Shown here piece by piece: positions 17,238 through 26,342 of a DNA stretch of 64,000 nucleotides. Made by a program: the position numbers and the translations under genes. Each line of letters begins with the position of its first letter. Position 1 is the stretch's first letter. Under the pieces are notes generated by a model that did no database searches, was not told the origin of the DNA, and was given only the letters and a program-made list of their open reading frames with translations. Origin of the DNA: Chloroflexota bacterium (GTDB lineage Bacteria; Chloroflexota; Anaerolineae; Aggregatilineales; Phototrophicaceae); assembly GCA_011525385.1 (NCBI GenBank), contig WTGF01000125.1, forward strand, positions 1-64,000. Direction: 5' to 3'.

Positions 17238-19772
17238 ATGTCCGACACGGTAACAATCAACATTGATGGAATAGAGTACGAGGTAGCGGCCGGGTCAAAT
17301 TTGGTTGATGCGGCCAAATGGCATGCTGGCAACGACATTCCGGTATTTTGCTATCATCCCAAGATGGATCCGGTCGGCATGTGCCGCATGTGCCTGGTGG
17401 AGTTGGGCACGCCGGCGCGTGATCGCGCTAGCGGTGAGGTGATGCTCAACGAAGACGGCAGTCCGCAGATCCGCTATTTTCCCAAACTTCAAACCGCATG
17501 TACCACCGTCGTCAGCGACGGGATGCACATCAAGACCAACACGCAGGAAGTGATTGACGCTCGAAACGATGTCCTGGAGTTTCTGCTGACGAGTCATCCC
17601 CTGGATTGTCCCATTTGTGACAAAGGCGGCGAATGTCCGCTGCAGAACTTGACCATGCGCCATGGTCCGCAGTCGTCGCGGATGTATTTTGAAGATAAGC
17701 AACTGCTCGCAAAGCACTATCCGCTTGGGGACCTGATATTCCTCGATCAGGAACGCTGCATTCAATGCGCGCGCTGTATCAGGTTCCAGGATGAAATCGT
17801 CGGGGACGACGTCCTGGCCTTTCACGAGCGCGGACGTCGATTGCAGATAATCACCAATTCAGATCCAGGCTTCGATACATACTTCAGCGGCAATACCACG
17901 GACATCTGCCCGGTGGGCGCCTTGACCACCGGGGACTTTCGCTTCGGCGCGCGCCCCTGGGAGTTGAACGAAGTCGCGAGCATTTCTCCCTGGGATTGCG
18001 CTGGGGAGAATATCAGTCTCAGTATGCGGCTGGACCGGGACTTTGACGGTAAAGCTGTGATCAAACGAGTGATGCCGCGCCAAAACGAGTGGGTTAACGA
18101 GATCTGGATCAGTGACAAGACTCGCTTCGGCCATCACTTCACGCGCAGCGAAGATCGCTTGCAAAAGCCACAGACCAGGTCCGGCTCCCAATTGCGAGAA
18201 TCTGATTGGAAAACAGTTTTGCCACAATTGGCCGCAATCTTGAAGAACGCGGACGGCGACATCGCCGCCATAGCCGGCAGCGGTATGTCCAATGAAGATC
18301 TTTGGGAATTGCGTCAGTTGATAGAGGGTCTGGGCGGAACGCGCTTGGGCGCCTGGCCGCCGACGCATGGCGCTGCCGACCAAGTGGCGCAGGTTGGCGT
18401 CGGCGTTGGCAGTAATCTTGGTCAGCTCGGGCGGGGCGACGCCATATTGGTGATCGCCAGCGATTTGGAAGAAGAAGTACCGATTTGGCGTTTGCGCATC
18501 AAACAGGCACAGGATCGAGGCGCTTATCTGGTCGTCGCCAACGCGCGTCGTACGCGCCTGGAAGACTTCGCCGTTCAGGGCGCGCGCAATGACAAAGTGG
18601 TTGCCGGGGATGCGATCCGTTACGCCGCCGGCGATGCTGTCGCGGTCATGCGCGACTTGAAAAAGAATCATGCGGATGTCGCTCAACGATTGGAAGAGGC
18701 TGACAATCTCATTATTGTGACGGGCGCAGAGGGCTTGACGCTCGCAGGCAGCCGGGTCTTGGCGGGTGCGGCTGCCAACTTTTTGATCGAGACAAAGCAT
18801 GTTGGAAAGCCGAACAATGGTTTGCTCTCAGTATTGCCCGGCGCCAACGGCATGGGTCTTCACTACCTGGGCTACTCGCCCGACGTGACGCAAGATATCA
18901 TCGCCAATCCACCCAAGGTATTGATTGTGGCGCAGGCCGACTTGCTCGATGACGACCCATCGGCGCGAGGCTGGCTGGAAAGTATCGAAACTGTCATTGC
19001 TGCCAATCAGTTTGACGACGGTATCTCGGAATTTGCGGAGCATCTGCTGCCGATACAGAGCTTTGCGGAGCGCGATGGCAGCTTTGTTAATGGAGAACGG
19101 CGAGTACAGCGATTCTATACAGCGCAAGGTCCCATGGGCGAATCCCTGCCGGCTTGGAAACTCTTTGGCAGTATCCGACAGGCTACGGGACTAGCGCGCC
19201 TGAAGCCATCGGCCGCCACTGTCATGCTGGAATTGAGCCAGAGCGTCGATGACTTCGACGGCATGACTTACAAAGCGCTGGCAAAGGTCGAGAGGCAGTT
19301 TCCCGATGTTGGCGGCCGCGACCTGTATTATGGCGGCACCGCCTATACCAATGAGGGTGGTTTGGGCATTCAAATCGCCAGCGCGGCCGACCGCAACGAG
19401 AAGCCGAAAGTGGCGAAACTGACTTTGCCCGCGAACATCGAAGTTGGCGAGAACGAAGTCATCGTCATGCCGATTACTTGTTTGTACAATCGACAGCGAA
19501 GTTTCCGTCCGACGCTATTGCTCGAGCCGCGGATTCTCTCTCCGTTCGTGATCATCAATTCTGCTGACGCGGAGGCTATGGGGATCGCTCACGGCGACGC
19601 GGTCGAGGTTTCCGCGGGCGGAGCGCGCGTCCGCGTTCTCGCGCAAGTTAGCGACGAGATTTCCCGGGGCGCGGTAGCCTTGCCCCGCCACATGACTGAC
19701 GGGGCCATTCCGATGATGTTGACGAGTGGGACCATCAGTAGAGTGGCCGAAGCCGTGGCTTCAGGCGATTGA
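17238..19772 (+). CDS. nuoG: NADH-quinone oxidoreductase subunit G
   Basis: 844 residues from ATG 17238, supported by a GGAGGT site seven nt before; a GTG at 17226 lies within that site. Domains in order: [2Fe-2S] ferredoxin (FCYHPKMDPVGMCRMC, later TAC), the His-Cys3 cluster HPLDCPICDKGGECPLQN, a [4Fe-4S] domain (CIQCARC ... CPVGAL), and a long molybdopterin-oxidoreductase-like domain without obvious cofactor residues. Only one Cys remains in the position of the optional N7 cluster (SPWDCAGE), so N7 is probably absent. It carries electrons from NuoF to NuoI. Confidence 0.97.
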   Translation: MSDTVTINIDGIEYEVAAGSNLVDAAKWHAGNDIPVFCYHPKMDPVGMCRMCLVELGTPARDRASGEVMLNEDGSPQIRYFPKLQTACTTVVSDGMHIKTNTQEVIDARNDVLEFLLTSHPLDCPICDKGGECPLQNLTMRHGPQSSRMYFEDKQLLAKHYPLGDLIFLDQERCIQCARCIRFQDEIVGDDVLAFHERGRRLQIITNSDPGFDTYFSGNTTDICPVGALTTGDFRFGARPWELNEVASISPWDCAGENISLSMRLDRDFDGKAVIKRVMPRQNEWVNEIWISDKTRFGHHFTRSEDRLQKPQTRSGSQLRESDWKTVLPQLAAILKNADGDIAAIAGSGMSNEDLWELRQLIEGLGGTRLGAWPPTHGAADQVAQVGVGVGSNLGQLGRGDAILVIASDLEEEVPIWRLRIKQAQDRGAYLVVANARRTRLEDFAVQGARNDKVVAGDAIRYAAGDAVAVMRDLKKNHADVAQRLEEADNLIIVTGAEGLTLAGSRVLAGAAANFLIETKHVGKPNNGLLSVLPGANGMGLHYLGYSPDVTQDIIANPPKVLIVAQADLLDDDPSARGWLESIETVIAANQFDDGISEFAEHLLPIQSFAERDGSFVNGERRVQRFYTAQGPMGESLPAWKLFGSIRQATGLARLKPSAATVMLELSQSVDDFDGMTYKALAKVERQFPDVGGRDLYYGGTAYTNEGGLGIQIASAADRNEKPKVAKLTLPANIEVGENEVIVMPITCLYNRQRSFRPTLLLEPRILSPFVIINSADAEAMGIAHGDAVEVSAGGARVRVLAQVSDEISRGAVALPRHMTDGAIPMMLTSGTISRVAEAVASGD

Positions 19773-19790
19773 GGCTAGGGGATAGCAATT

Positions 19791-21365
19791 ATGAGCCGTA
19801 ATCTGAAAATAGCCATTGGCTTTGGCTTTGTAGCGCTGGTCGGGCTGATCATCGTGGTAGCGCTGATCGTGGCGAATCTGAACCCGATAATGACCTGGAT
19901 CGGCTTTGACAGCGCGGGCAACCTCGATGGCCGTCAAGGCGCGTTGGGTCTGCTGCTCAATCCTGAAGCGCGCGTACAAAACCTGATTCAATGCGAAGAC
20001 GATGCTGGGTGCTCGGCGCTTTGGCCGATTATATTCTCCGCTGGATTCGCCTTCGTGATCGTCACGGGTTTCGCGTACACGACCTTGCTGGAGCGGCGTC
20101 TTCTGGCGTTCTTGCAGCATCGCGTGGGTCCCAATCGCGTCGGTCCCCTGGGCTTCATGCAACCGGCCGCGGACGGCGTCAAACTGGTTTTCAAAGAGGA
20201 TCTGCTGCCGGCCGGCGCCGACAAGTGGGTCTTCCGCTTGGCGCCGATGATCAAGGTGATTCCTATCCTCATGATTGCCGCTGTCATCCCGATGGGACCG
20301 GACCTGGTCTTGCCCTGGTTCGCGCCATCGCTTGGCGACGTCTGGTTCCAGGTACCGCAAGGCTTGGTCGATTCCAACGTCGGCATCTTGTGGGTGATCG
20401 CCATCACGAGCATCGCGACCTATGGCGTGGTGCTTGCTGGATGGTCCAGCGACAACAAATACGCCATGTTGGGCGCGCTGCGCGCGTCGGCGCAGATGAT
20501 CAGCTACGAGTTGAGCTTTGCGCTGGCGCTGGCGGTGCCAGTGATGATCGTCGGCAGCATGGCGATCGGCGACATCATTGACGCGCAGCGAAATGTCTGG
20601 GAGTGGTTCGTATTCCAAAATCCCTTGGCGGCGGCAGTGCTGATTCTGGCGCTCCTTGCCGAGACGAACCGCGCTCCCTTTGACTTGACGGAAGCGGAGC
20701 AGGAACTGACGCAGGGCTACATGACCGAATACAGCGGCATGAAGTTCGCGCTGTTTATGATGGCCGAATATCTGGGCATGATCGCCGTCAGCCTGGTTGC
20801 CGTCGCGGTTTTCTTCGGGGGATACCACTTGTGGCCGATGGATGGATTGCCGATCCTGGCCCCAGTGATTTTTATCGGGAAAGTAGTGCTTTGTCTTTGC
20901 GGCATGATCTGGATCCGCGCCACCCTGCCGCGCATCCGCTACGATCGGCTCATGCAATTTGGTTGGAAAGTCATGATCCCGCTGGGCCTGCTGGCAGTGG
21001 CCTGGACATCCGTAGCGGTGGTCATCGGCGAGGCCTTGGGCGGCACGGCTTATCCTTTCATTTCCGGCGTAGTTTTTGTAGTCGTTCTTGCGATCGGCGC
21101 CTTGGTATTGCGGCGGCTGGGCCGGGATCAAGCGAGCGAAGAAGCGATCCCGCTGGAAGACGATCCCATGTATACCGGTGAACGTCGCGGATTGGGCTGG
21201 GCTTTGGCGCACCTGGTTGGCATGCTGATCGCGATTCCGATCGTACACATCCGCTTCCAGGTCAAGGCCCTGGAAGGGATGGCGAGTTTCGGACGCAGTC
21301 CCGAAGAAGATCGCCATCTGGAAAGTGGGGACGCCGCGATCACGACAACCGGCGGCGGCGACTAG
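19791..21365 (+). CDS. nuoH: NADH-quinone oxidoreductase subunit H, extended at both ends
   Basis: 524 residues against about 320-420 in most relatives. The core is canonical: LERRLLAFLQHRVGPNRVGP, QPAADGVKLVFKEDLLP near residue 120, and NRAPFDLTEAEQELTQGYMT near 295. Before the core there is an extra N-terminal helix and a loop of about 45 residues holding two cysteines (C68 and C74). After the core, an added hydrophobic helix, an acidic linker and an amphipathic tail make up about 75 residues. NuoH forms the quinone tunnel and the first part of the proton path. Confidence 0.96.
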   Translation: MSRNLKIAIGFGFVALVGLIIVVALIVANLNPIMTWIGFDSAGNLDGRQGALGLLLNPEARVQNLIQCEDDAGCSALWPIIFSAGFAFVIVTGFAYTTLLERRLLAFLQHRVGPNRVGPLGFMQPAADGVKLVFKEDLLPAGADKWVFRLAPMIKVIPILMIAAVIPMGPDLVLPWFAPSLGDVWFQVPQGLVDSNVGILWVIAITSIATYGVVLAGWSSDNKYAMLGALRASAQMISYELSFALALAVPVMIVGSMAIGDIIDAQRNVWEWFVFQNPLAAAVLILALLAETNRAPFDLTEAEQELTQGYMTEYSGMKFALFMMAEYLGMIAVSLVAVAVFFGGYHLWPMDGLPILAPVIFIGKVVLCLCGMIWIRATLPRIRYDRLMQFGWKVMIPLGLLAVAWTSVAVVIGEALGGTAYPFISGVVFVVVLAIGALVLRRLGRDQASEEAIPLEDDPMYTGERRGLGWALAHLVGMLIAIPIVHIRFQVKALEGMASFGRSPEEDRHLESGDAAITTTGGGD

Positions 21366-21435
21366 TGCTGCCGCGCGGACAGCGGCGCTGTAAATCAAGT
21401 TTTCTCAAAGACGAATGAGTCGAGGGTAGCGCAAG

Positions 21436-21930
21436 ATGAACGTGATCAAAGGTTTCAGGACGACCTTCAAGCATCTGATGGACGACGCTGTGACTGTACA
21501 GTATCCGGAGCAGGTGCAAAAGTTTCATGAGCGCTACAAGGGCAGGCATCACCTGCGGCGTTATGAAAATGGCTTGGAAAAATGCATCGGCTGTTCGCTT
21601 TGCGCCGCGGCATGCCCGGCGGACGCCATCTGGGTCGAAGCAGCTGAAAACACCGATGACGAGCGCTATAGCCCGGGCGAACGTTATGCCAAAACCTATG
21701 AGATCAACATGCTGCGCTGCATCTTCTGCGGTTATTGCGAGGACGCCTGCCCGACAGAAGCGATCGAGCTTGGGCACGAACATCAGATGTCCTTTACCGA
21801 CCGTCGCGACGCCATTTATACCAAGGACATGTTGATCGACCCGCCGGGTGAAGGCGCCGGTGATACGCCTCAGCAAGTCGAGCCCGGGGCTTACACGCGC
21901 TCTATCCCTGATATGGAAGATCCATCGTAG
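21436..21930 (+). CDS. nuoI: NADH-quinone oxidoreductase subunit I
   Basis: 164 residues with two [4Fe-4S] ferredoxin motifs: CIGCSLCAAACPADAI and CIFCGYCEDACPTEAI, holding clusters N6a and N6b. An amphipathic N-terminus (FRTTFKHLMDDAVTVQYP) anchors it near NuoH. The acidic C-terminal tail is slightly long. It relays electrons from NuoG to NuoB. Confidence 0.98.
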   Translation: MNVIKGFRTTFKHLMDDAVTVQYPEQVQKFHERYKGRHHLRRYENGLEKCIGCSLCAAACPADAIWVEAAENTDDERYSPGERYAKTYEINMLRCIFCGYCEDACPTEAIELGHEHQMSFTDRRDAIYTKDMLIDPPGEGAGDTPQQVEPGAYTRSIPDMEDPS

Positions 21931-21976
21931 GGCAATTCATTCCTTGATGTGAGTTTTCCCGTCATTTTATTTCGCT

Positions 21977-22005
21977 TTGAACAAGATTGGCGATTGTGTT
22001 AAAAT
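21977..22005 (+). promoter_or_regulatory. Internal nuo promoter before nuoJ
   Basis: TTGAAC (21977-21982), a 17-nt spacer and TAAAAT (22000-22005, 5 of 6) in the 109-nt AT-richer gap between nuoI and nuoJ. The start would be near 22012, 28 nt before nuoJ. It would permit separate transcription of the distal membrane-arm genes nuoJ-N. Confidence 0.55.
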
Positions 22006-22039
22006 GCACAAATCGATTTTGAGGTGGGATTAGAAGCGT

Positions 22040-23464
22040 ATGGAGTGGTTGTTCCTGGTCGTAAGCTTTGTCGCTGTCGTCGCGGCCGGATTGATGCTGA
22101 CGCGGCAAAACGCGGTACACAGCGCTCTGTTTTTGATCGTCAATTTCGGCTGCGTCGCTTTTCTCTATCTGATGCTTGACGCGCCGTTCCTGGCGATGGT
22201 ACAAGTGACGGTTTATACCGGCGCGATCATGGTGCTTTTCCTGTTTGTGATCATGCTGCTTGGCGCCGAGGCGACCACCGATACCAGCGGCCGCATGCGT
22301 TGGCTGGGCTTCGCGAGTACCGCGGTCGCAATTCTGATCCTGCTCATTTTTGGTTTTCCCATCGCTTCGGACATGCTGAACGACGACGCGGTTGAACAAC
22401 CGGACGCGAAAGCACGTTTGCGAATCATCAATGCCGTATCGTCTGGGGATGGAAGCGAGTCCGGCGTCATTGAACCCGGCGCGGACTATTCAGCGTCGTC
22501 CATGGATCGAACCTTGCTCGAAGGTGCTGTGCAGCTAAACGTCGCTCTCGATTCGCTCGACGATTCGCTATCGGATATCGCCTTCGAGCCTGTCGTTCAT
22601 TTTGGGGCGCGCGACGCGACCCCCGGTTATACCGAGTTGCCCGCCGGCTCGTTTGCCCTGCGCGCGTCACTGAGCGCCATGGTGGGCGACAGGGAATTTA
22701 CCACTGTGCCAATTCTTAGCCAAGACCTGCAGTTGGCGGCGGATGACGCCCTCACCCTCGTGGCCTTTGAAGGCTCGGATAATCTGATCAGCATGGCTCT
22801 TCTAGCAGACGATCTCAGCGCGCCATCTGTAGGCGCTATGCGCTTTACGATCATCAATGCGGTCGCTGATGCCCAGGTGTCGCTGGTTGATATCGGCCAA
22901 TACACAGCGATTACTTCACTCTGTGAGGACAATTCATGTGACGCCTTGATACCCCATCGCGTTGTTGCCGCCGATTTGCCATCAGGTGAAAGCGTCAGCG
23001 TTGAATTGGATCAAGGCAAGTACAATCTGGCCTTTGTCGACGGGGGGCAAAATGTCCTGCGTATCTTGGTCGACTACGAAGCCGAACGTGGAAGGGTGGA
23101 GACCCGCCTGCTGGTCCGCGACCCGGGTATTCCCGGCGGGCAGGCCAGTTACCGCGCGGTGATGTTTGATGCCTTGGGCAAACCGGCATTCGGCAGCCCG
23201 GAGTCTATTGGTCAGGTATTGTTTATCGATTATGTGCTGCCGGTTCAGTTGGTCGGGATCCTGCTGCTGGTCGCATTGATCGGGGTAATTGTTCTGGCGC
23301 GTCCCGATGCGCTGCGGCAAGCGGAACGCCGCCGTGTCAATCAGCGCAGGCGCGTCAGCCGACCGCTTGTCAGCGTCTTGTCGCAGCAGACGGGCTCCGA
23401 TGTCTTGAGCGGCGACTATCTCGCGAAGCTGCCCGGCGGGTCCGATGACCCGACTGATGATTAG
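22040..23464 (+). CDS. nuoJ: NADH-quinone oxidoreductase subunit J with a large inserted DUF4397-like tandem domain
   Basis: 474 residues against about 165-200 usually. Residues 1-110 are four ordinary NuoJ helices, including FLAMVQVTVYTGAIMVLFLF (TM3). Residues 388-420 are the ordinary last helix (IGQVLFIDYVLPVQLVGILL, then LVALIGVIVLA), followed by a basic tail. Between them lie about 275 soluble residues with two internal repeats beginning RLRIINAV (126) and RFTIINAV (268), each continuing into beta-rich sequence with motifs such as YTELPAGSFALR and ALTLVAFEG. This pattern resembles DUF4397 domains of exported proteins. By the known NuoJ topology the TM4-TM5 loop faces outside, fitting such a domain. 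C295 and C300 could form a disulfide. Frame and flanks are continuous, so this is not an assembly join inside the gene. Confidence 0.93.
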   Translation: MEWLFLVVSFVAVVAAGLMLTRQNAVHSALFLIVNFGCVAFLYLMLDAPFLAMVQVTVYTGAIMVLFLFVIMLLGAEATTDTSGRMRWLGFASTAVAILILLIFGFPIASDMLNDDAVEQPDAKARLRIINAVSSGDGSESGVIEPGADYSASSMDRTLLEGAVQLNVALDSLDDSLSDIAFEPVVHFGARDATPGYTELPAGSFALRASLSAMVGDREFTTVPILSQDLQLAADDALTLVAFEGSDNLISMALLADDLSAPSVGAMRFTIINAVADAQVSLVDIGQYTAITSLCEDNSCDALIPHRVVAADLPSGESVSVELDQGKYNLAFVDGGQNVLRILVDYEAERGRVETRLLVRDPGIPGGQASYRAVMFDALGKPAFGSPESIGQVLFIDYVLPVQLVGILLLVALIGVIVLARPDALRQAERRRVNQRRRVSRPLVSVLSQQTGSDVLSGDYLAKLPGGSDDPTDD

Positions 23465-23480
23465 CCGCTGAGGAGAACGG

Positions 23481-23792
23481 ATGATGCACTCAATCGGCAC
23501 TGAGCCTTATATCATGTTGAGCCTGGTCCTCTTCCTCATGGGGGCTATGGGCGTATTGATGCGGCGCAATGCCATTCTTGTGTTTATGTCGGTCGAGCTC
23601 ATGTTGAACTCTGCGAACCTGGCGCTGGTGGCTTTTGCGCAACAATGGCAGCAAATCAATGGCCATGTCTTCGTATTCTTTGTCATGACCGTCGCCGCGG
23701 CGGAAGTAGCCGTCGGCTTGGCGCTTATCGTGAACATTTTCCGCGAGCGCCAGAGCATTAATATTGACGATTTGCAGCAAATGCAAGGCTAG
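23481..23792 (+). CDS. nuoK: NADH-quinone oxidoreductase subunit K
   Basis: 103 residues, three membrane helices. The two conserved membrane glutamates are present in [19 protein letters not shown] and [16 protein letters not shown]. Two adjacent ATG codons (23481 and 23484) follow a GAGGAG site. It is an antiporter-like proton-path subunit of the membrane arm. Sixteen nt follow nuoJ. Confidence 0.98.
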   Translation: MMHSIGTEPYIMLSLVLFLMGAMGVLMRRNAILVFMSVELMLNSANLALVAFAQQWQQINGHVFVFFVMTVAAAEVAVGLALIVNIFRERQSINIDDLQQMQG

Positions 23793-23822
23793 CGGATCGC
23801 CGTCGGAAGAGGCTCATAAAGT

Positions 23823-26327
23823 ATGGAAAATCTACCGCTTCTGGTTCCCTTGGTCATTCTGGCGCCGTCGCTCGGCGCGATCATCAATTTCTTCGTCGGC
23901 GCCAAGCTGGGGGAGAAGTGGTCCGGCTATATCGGCTGCTTCGCGTCGATTTTCGCTTTCATCATTTCCTTATTGCTCTTGACCTACGTCACCGGTACAG
24001 GCGGCAGCGCCGCGGTCGTAAATCCTCCGCTTGTCGATGGCTGGCTGCGCATTGAGTCTATCGGACTAGAGATTCCCTGGCAGTTGCGCGTCGATTCACT
24101 CAGCGTCACGATGATGCTGGTGGTGACAGGGGTCGGTTCCCTGATTCATCTTTATGCCCGCGGCTATATGCACGGCGACAAGCTTTACCCGCGCTTCTTC
24201 GCCTATCTCAATATGTTCCTGGCCTTCATGCTGACCTTGGTCACGGCGAATAACTTCCTGATGCTCTTCGTCGGCTGGGAGGGCGTCGGTTTGTGCTCAT
24301 TCTTGCTCATCGGTTTCTGGTGGGACAAGAAAATGCCGGAAGGTTGGAAGAACAGCAATGCCGCGCGCAAAGCCTTCATCGTCAACCGTATCGGCGACTT
24401 CGGGCTTTTGATGGCGATGTTCCTGATCTTCTGGACCTTCGGCACGCTGGACTTTTACAAGGCCGGCGAGTTGCCGAATACGGAAGCCAAGTACCTGGTG
24501 AAGTGGCGTGAAGACAATGGCCTGGCCGATCACAATGGCGATGATGCAAAGAACGCCGGTGGGGACAAAGAGCAGGCTGACGGGCACGGCGGTTCCTACG
24601 TCTGCGTGCCGGCCGATCCAGCTGCCCATGATGACAGCCATGGCGCCGAATCGAAGTACGGCGGCGCCAATCCGCTCGCAAGCGACATTCGCGCGATCTA
24701 TTGCGATAATCATCATTTTGATACCGATTACCTGGGCGTCTTCGGGCAAACGGGGGAACGCTTCGGGACGGGCGAGAACGTGGACTTCGGCGGCTTTCAG
24801 ATGGCCTTCGACGATGTCATTTTCCTGATCGCCCTGTTCATGCTGCTGGGCGTGGCCGGCAAATCGGCACAGATTCCGCTCTTTGTCTGGCTGCCGGACG
24901 CCATGGCTGGACCGACGCCTGTCAGCGCGCTGATTCACGCGGCGACAATGGTCACGGCAGGCGTCTACATGATGGTCCGCGCCAACGTCATCTTGTGGGA
25001 ACTCAACCACGGTGGTTATGTCATCGGCTTGATTATCACCCTGGTTGGATCGGGGACCGCGTTGATGGCGGGCTATATCGCGCTGGGCCAGTGGGACATC
25101 AAACGTGTTCTGGCTTATTCCACGATTTCGCAACTTGGCTTTATGGTCGCCGCGGTCGGCATCGGCGCATACGTCGCCGCCATGTTCCATCTGGTGACGC
25201 ATGCCGTGTTCAAAGCGCTGCTCTTCCTTGGCAGCGGCTCGGTTATACATGGCGTCGAACACGGCCACCATCATGCGCGCGAGCACGGCTACGGCCATGA
25301 CCATGACGACGATCATGATGATCACCAGGACCAAGACTTTGATGCGCAGGATATGCGCAACATGGGCGGCTTGCGCAAACGCATGCCGATCACCTATATC
25401 ACGTATTTGATCGGCACCCTGGCGCTGGCGGGTATCTTCCCCTTCGCCGGATTCTGGTCCAAGGACGAGATCCTGGCTGACGCCTGGTACGAGGGCTTCC
25501 AACTCAACGCCTTGAGCGGATTCATCGCTTTTGGCATTCTCTTGGTCGCGGCGGCCTTCACGGCCTTTTACATGTGGCGCCAAATCGTGCTGGTCTTCTT
25601 TGATGAGGCGCGCAGCGAGGCGGCTCGGCAGGCGCCGGAGAGCAACGGCGCGATGTTGTTGCCGCTGGTTGTTTTGGCGATCTTCACTTGCATAATCGGT
25701 TTGATCAACGTACCCAAGGCGACGCCGATTTTCTCCAGCATCTATGAAAGCTACGAATTCAAATATTTCCTTGAACACAGCCTGCTCAGCGTGTCGCGAG
25801 GGCACTCGCTCGACTTCAATCTGTTGATAGCCGGCATTGCGCTGGCGCTTGGGATCGCCTCAATCGTGGTGGCGCACAATGTCTACAAAGGCAAGGGATT
25901 GGCGCCAGAAAATCGCGATCAGTTGGAAAGGCATGCTTCGTCTCGCGCCGCCTTCCGCCTGGCGAATGCGCGCCTGTATTGGGACGAGATATACGGCAAC
26001 GTGATCGAGCAGCCCTTTAACCGACTGGCGAGTTTCCTTGCCGACCGTATTGATTGGGATTTCCTGCACAATTATTTCCACGACAGCATTATCAAACGCG
26101 GTTTCGACAGCATCGCAAAACTGTTGGGTCAGCCCTTCGACCTGGGCATCATTGACGGCACGGTGAACGGTGTAGCCTGGCTGGTACAGCGCCTGGCCAA
26201 TTGGATGCGCGGCATGCAAACGGGCTACGTTCGCCTGTATGCGGTAGTGATCTTCATCGGTGTTGTGGCTGTTATTCTGTTGATGCTTTTGCCTTTTATA
26301 CAGACCATGCTCCAAAGTGGCTCTTAA
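23823..26327 (+). CDS. nuoL: NADH-quinone oxidoreductase subunit L with expanded loops
   Basis: 834 residues; usual length is about 610-680. The antiporter core is intact: FVGWEGVGLCSFLLIGFWW (conserved Glu) near residue 152, VWLPDAMAGPTPVSALIHAATMV near 355, and a C-terminal lateral helix region. Two expansions stand out. Residues 213-328 form a hydrophilic loop of about 115 residues with two cysteines and many His/Asp. Residues 479-508 are an extreme His/Asp-rich stretch (HGHHHAREHGYGHDHDDD and on) in the conserved GSVIHG...DMRNMGGL loop. The His-rich loop could bind metal or protons; that is inference. Confidence 0.97.
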   Translation: MENLPLLVPLVILAPSLGAIINFFVGAKLGEKWSGYIGCFASIFAFIISLLLLTYVTGTGGSAAVVNPPLVDGWLRIESIGLEIPWQLRVDSLSVTMMLVVTGVGSLIHLYARGYMHGDKLYPRFFAYLNMFLAFMLTLVTANNFLMLFVGWEGVGLCSFLLIGFWWDKKMPEGWKNSNAARKAFIVNRIGDFGLLMAMFLIFWTFGTLDFYKAGELPNTEAKYLVKWREDNGLADHNGDDAKNAGGDKEQADGHGGSYVCVPADPAAHDDSHGAESKYGGANPLASDIRAIYCDNHHFDTDYLGVFGQTGERFGTGENVDFGGFQMAFDDVIFLIALFMLLGVAGKSAQIPLFVWLPDAMAGPTPVSALIHAATMVTAGVYMMVRANVILWELNHGGYVIGLIITLVGSGTALMAGYIALGQWDIKRVLAYSTISQLGFMVAAVGIGAYVAAMFHLVTHAVFKALLFLGSGSVIHGVEHGHHHAREHGYGHDHDDDHDDHQDQDFDAQDMRNMGGLRKRMPITYITYLIGTLALAGIFPFAGFWSKDEILADAWYEGFQLNALSGFIAFGILLVAAAFTAFYMWRQIVLVFFDEARSEAARQAPESNGAMLLPLVVLAIFTCIIGLINVPKATPIFSSIYESYEFKYFLEHSLLSVSRGHSLDFNLLIAGIALALGIASIVVAHNVYKGKGLAPENRDQLERHASSRAAFRLANARLYWDEIYGNVIEQPFNRLASFLADRIDWDFLHNYFHDSIIKRGFDSIAKLLGQPFDLGIIDGTVNGVAWLVQRLANWMRGMQTGYVRLYAVVIFIGVVAVILLMLLPFIQTMLQSGS

Positions 26328-26342
26328 GGAGAACGTCGTCCT

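Noticed and set aside
19761-21398. 545-codon minus-strand frame over nuoH
   Set aside because: Antisense to nuoH, composed mostly of Arg/Gln/His/Asp-rich sequence without a domain.
22370-23200. NuoJ insertion as a frameshift or chimeric join between two genes
   Set aside because: The frame is uninterrupted and the last NuoJ helix with its family signature follows in frame, so a true insertion is the better reading, though read coverage should be checked.
24297-25805. 502-codon minus-strand frame over nuoL
   Set aside because: Antisense shadow; the sense strand has full NuoL motifs.
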